The position numbers were made by a program, and so were the translations under genes. DNA of 20,289 nt from a virus: positions 1-20,289 of IMG/VR virus record IMGVR_UViG_3300033571_010519; one strand, written 5' to 3'. Positions 18,299-20,289 of the stretch are shown in pieces. Under the pieces are notes generated by a model, which was given only the letters and a program-made list of their open reading frames with translations, did not search any database and was not told the origin of the DNA. Within the stretch, counting starts at the first letter, position 1, and each line of letters starts with the position of its first letter.

Positions 18299-18647
18299 CT
18301 GGTTTCTTTCTAGTTTTGATTTCCTTAACCGTTTTCTTAACCACCCGAACAAATGTTTCGGGTGTGATCTTTAGCGCTCCATCACTCCAAGCATTCAGCC
18401 GGTGACAGAGGTCAGCACAAGCCGCACTCTTTAGCCAGGTTGCTCCGCCTTGCCAGTCAATCATGTCCTCTTTCAAGGGCGAATAAATAGGTTCAAGCGT
18501 CACAGGATCAACAATGCCAGCCAGAATCCCTTTAACAGCATCCTGGACTGACACTTTAATGATCTCGACGTAAAGCCAGCAAAGACGGTTTTCCTGCCCT
18601 CTCACAGGGTCACACCAGAAATCCCACTCTGCTACTTGTTGGCCCAT
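18279..18647 (-). CDS. Hypothetical 122-residue protein of recombination module
   Basis: The protein has 122 residues. It begins MGQQVAEWDFWCDPVRGQEN and includes LCWLYVEIIKVSVQDAVKGI, LAGIVDPVTLEPIYSPLKED and a helical, Lys/Arg-rich C-terminus. Several tryptophans and three cysteines are present without a recognisable motif. I do not recognise the family. The ATG at 18647-18645 is preceded by GAGGA with 5-base spacing. It lies between the exonuclease-like gene and the SSB-like gene (20-base overlap), so it probably takes part in the same DNA process. Confidence 0.65.
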   Translation of the reverse strand: MGQQVAEWDFWCDPVRGQENRLCWLYVEIIKVSVQDAVKGILAGIVDPVTLEPIYSPLKEDMIDWQGGATWLKSAACADLCHRLNAWSDGALKITPETFVRVVKKTVKEIKTRKKPDEQRIR

Positions 18648-18648
18648 A

Positions 18649-19452
18649 TCAGTCCTCTTTAGCTGCCCATTTGGGAAGGTTGAGTTCTATCGGGTAAGCA
18701 CTGATCCCAGGCCAGTCGCCAGTGTCGAAACAGCGGCGATATGTTTTCAGGTCTTGCATGTATTCACGCCGTCCCTGTTCAACCATGTCCTGACCAACGA
18801 TGTAAACGCAGGAAAGATATGGTGGCTTCTTCTCCTGGGCAATGAGAAGAAACGTGCCGTCCTGACCGGTTACTGCCTTCAGGGCGTCCAAATAAAACGC
18901 AGCCTGGACGTGATAGCGGAAGCTCATCACAGAGCGCAGGAAAGCCGCTGGGCTTGCGTTGTCTGTGGTCTTATAGTCCACGATGACACCATCCTTCCTG
19001 ATTGCGTCCATCCTGGCCCTGCATTGCACGTCTTGAACCTGATCAATCCAATACAACGAGGCTTCGACAAACTCAATATTCTGGACTGCGTTTCGACAGG
19101 CTTTATCGGCATAAAACGCATCTTTCATGCCTTCAAGCTGCTGCGCCTCGTCCAGTGTGATAATGGTTCGTCCTGCTGCTTCACGCATCGCCTGGGCATA
19201 CGTTTCCTTGCCTTCCTTAGTCCTGCGGTCACATGGAGGAAGGATAAAGACTTCATCATCGAACTTGTCAGGTTCCAGGATGACCGTATGAGCAAGCGTT
19301 CCCCAGCGCATAGCTGGCGTCTGCTCCTCTGGGTTGTTCTTCCTGTGAAGGTAGAGAGCAGGAGCGTGCCGGATCAAATCAAGGCCATGCTTGCTGATGC
19401 CTGCACTGCTGTGATAGGCCGCAGCCTCCATCTGTGGGATAAGCTCATTCAT
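18649..19452 (-). CDS. RecE-like PD-(D/E)XK exonuclease (DUF3799)
   Basis: The protein has 267 residues. YHSSAGISKHGLDLIRHAPA near the start, then WGTLAHTVILEPDKF (50-64), CRARMDAI (144-151, D149), DGVIVDYKTT (154-163, D159 and K161) and HVQAAFYLDAL (181-191, Q183) are the ordered motifs of the DUF3799/RecE-type PD-(D/E)XK nuclease group: H55, D149, D159-x-K161 and Q183 are the expected catalytic and metal-binding positions. It would digest one strand from double-stranded ends, leaving single strands for the partner recombinase. AGGAGG at 19465-19460 with 7-base spacing precedes the ATG, which overlaps the ATPase stop (ATGA at 19449-19452), so the two are co-translated. Confidence 0.9.
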   Translation of the reverse strand: MNELIPQMEAAAYHSSAGISKHGLDLIRHAPALYLHRKNNPEEQTPAMRWGTLAHTVILEPDKFDDEVFILPPCDRRTKEGKETYAQAMREAAGRTIITLDEAQQLEGMKDAFYADKACRNAVQNIEFVEASLYWIDQVQDVQCRARMDAIRKDGVIVDYKTTDNASPAAFLRSVMSFRYHVQAAFYLDALKAVTGQDGTFLLIAQEKKPPYLSCVYIVGQDMVEQGRREYMQDLKTYRRCFDTGDWPGISAYPIELNLPKWAAKED

Positions 19453-20285
19453 GCTTCCACCTCCTTGGCTTCCAAATAGATATAGATGCGGGTCAGTTCA
19501 CCTTCATCGCACTCATCAAGATTGGCCTTGTTGAGTTTGAGCAGCAGCCCTGGGACAGTAGCCTTTGCCAGTTTATGCTGCCGAATTGCCGTCTTGATGT
19601 CAACCGGTTCAGGCTCGACAACGGGAGCAGGAGTTTCACCAGCAGAAAGCCATTCAGCGAGACGCTTGCCTGACTCAGCCGTGATGACTTCCGGCTTTCC
19701 GTCGAATAGACGTGTGCGGTCTTTCTGCGCTTCGGCCATGTGGGCAGAATTGATGTTCCAGCAGACCGTGAACTCGAAGTCAATGCCGTCACGCTGCTGC
19801 GGGTCCATGCCGCTTTTCTGGACTTTGCCACGTTCATCCATGCTGTAACCCTGCTTGGCTCGAACCGTGGCAATGATGTGAGACTTGGAACGCATCATGG
19901 ACTGAATGAAGCGGTCATGTCGTGGCGTCACCTTGGCCCAATCCTGGAACCGGTCACCGAGCTTTGTCTTGATGTCCAAGCAGCCACCAGGACCGCTCCA
20001 TTCATGGGTGATGGAGTCAATAATAATGACCTCATATCCTGCCTGTTCTGCTGCCTCAATGGCCTCAGTGAAGCGCTCAGGAGCGTATGGTGGCGACAGT
20101 TCCAGAACGTCAAAGTCGAAGCGGTCAGCGTAGAGGCTTGCAGAACCGGCCTCAGTATCAATAAAGGCGATGCGTTTGCCAAGCTGGCTGGCAACGGTAA
20201 GCGCTGCCGTGGTCTTGCCAGAACCGCTGGCACCGGAGAAAAGCAGGCGTGCTTTAGCCTGCGCTTTAGTGGCTTTCTTGAACAT
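19449..20285 (-). CDS. RecA-like ATPase, Sak4-type recombinase
   Basis: The protein has 278 residues. Walker A GASGSGKT is at 18-25 and Walker B YEVIIIDSITHEW at 84-96 (D90). The segment KRIAFIDTEAGSASLYADRF with ELSPPYAPERFTEAIEAAEQ fits the AAA_24/Sak4 family of phage single-strand annealing and recombination ATPases. It probably coats and pairs single-stranded DNA with the help of the exonuclease and SSB-like protein encoded next. The C-terminal quarter (residues about 215-278) is Pro/Val-rich then helical. Only four bases precede the ATG at 20285, so the true start and any promoter cannot be judged beyond the edge. Confidence 0.88.
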   Translation of the reverse strand: MFKKATKAQAKARLLFSGASGSGKTTAALTVASQLGKRIAFIDTEAGSASLYADRFDFDVLELSPPYAPERFTEAIEAAEQAGYEVIIIDSITHEWSGPGGCLDIKTKLGDRFQDWAKVTPRHDRFIQSMMRSKSHIIATVRAKQGYSMDERGKVQKSGMDPQQRDGIDFEFTVCWNINSAHMAEAQKDRTRLFDGKPEVITAESGKRLAEWLSAGETPAPVVEPEPVDIKTAIRQHKLAKATVPGLLLKLNKANLDECDEGELTRIYIYLEAKEVEA

Positions 20286-20289
20286 GTGA

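Noticed and set aside
1-20289. CRISPR array, insertion sequence, integrase or toxin-antitoxin pair
   Set aside because: No regularly spaced long repeats, no transposase or recombinase motifs and no recognisable toxin were found on either strand.

Overview
The window is about 20.3 kb of a tailed double-stranded DNA bacteriophage genome (or a prophage block). Essentially every gene lies on the minus strand, so transcription runs from right to left. The phage assignment rests on a compact block with a large terminase subunit, a portal protein, an acidic scaffold-like protein and the start of a major capsid protein of the SU10/DUF5309 type, plus a replication and recombination block. No integrase, repressor, lysis or tail gene is visible, so lifestyle cannot be judged. 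The host cannot be named. Small proteins of the 'TPRTDA... ARxLE(R)EL' and DUF1376 types and many starts without a Shine-Dalgarno (SD) sequence would fit a Gram-negative host, possibly of the Verrucomicrobiota, but that is a low-confidence guess.

Layout in the direction of transcription. (1) 20285-16959: a recombination module, with a RecA-like (Sak4-type) ATPase, a RecE-like PD-(D/E)XK exonuclease, an 80-residue protein with an SSB-like C-terminal tip and a second PD-(D/E)XK nuclease. It ends at a strong hairpin terminator at 16983-17010. (2) 16982-16839: a probable promoter/operator region with three ATTTGGCAA repeats. (3) 16838-14177: about a dozen very small genes joined by 4-nt stop/start overlaps. 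(4) 14180-11129: replication and nucleotide-related genes (DUF1376 initiator-like protein, DnaB-type helicase, DUF1599 protein), an HExxH metallopeptidase and a helix-turn-helix protein that may be the small terminase subunit. (5) 10929-6049: a DNA methyltransferase, a large coiled-coil/DUF2158 protein, small DNA-binding-like proteins, a possible DpdA/TGT-like base-modification enzyme and a 22-residue membrane peptide. (6) 5690-6048: a non-coding stretch. (7) 5689-1: packaging and head genes.

The most interesting material is in the gaps. The stretch 5690-6048 encodes, on the strand opposite to all the genes, what looks like a compact small RNA of about 88 nt. It has two hairpins whose loops carry perfectly complementary 7-mers (GTCGCAT and ATGCGAC), and it ends in a terminator. 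The same gap holds a G-rich element that recurs, inverted, in the gap at 10930-11128. A third gap (17934-18055) can fold into a closed multibranch structure sealed by a perfect 12-bp stem and followed by a T-run. The promoter/operator region carries three near-palindromic repeats. Many starts in the small-gene block lack an SD and instead follow a C/A-rich TAACAC-like leader, while others have a full AGGAGG.

How the genes work together (inference): the right-hand module would process and anneal or recombine phage DNA. The DUF1376/DnaB pair would start replication. The methyltransferase and the DpdA-like protein would mark phage DNA. The terminase, portal, scaffold and capsid genes would build and fill heads.
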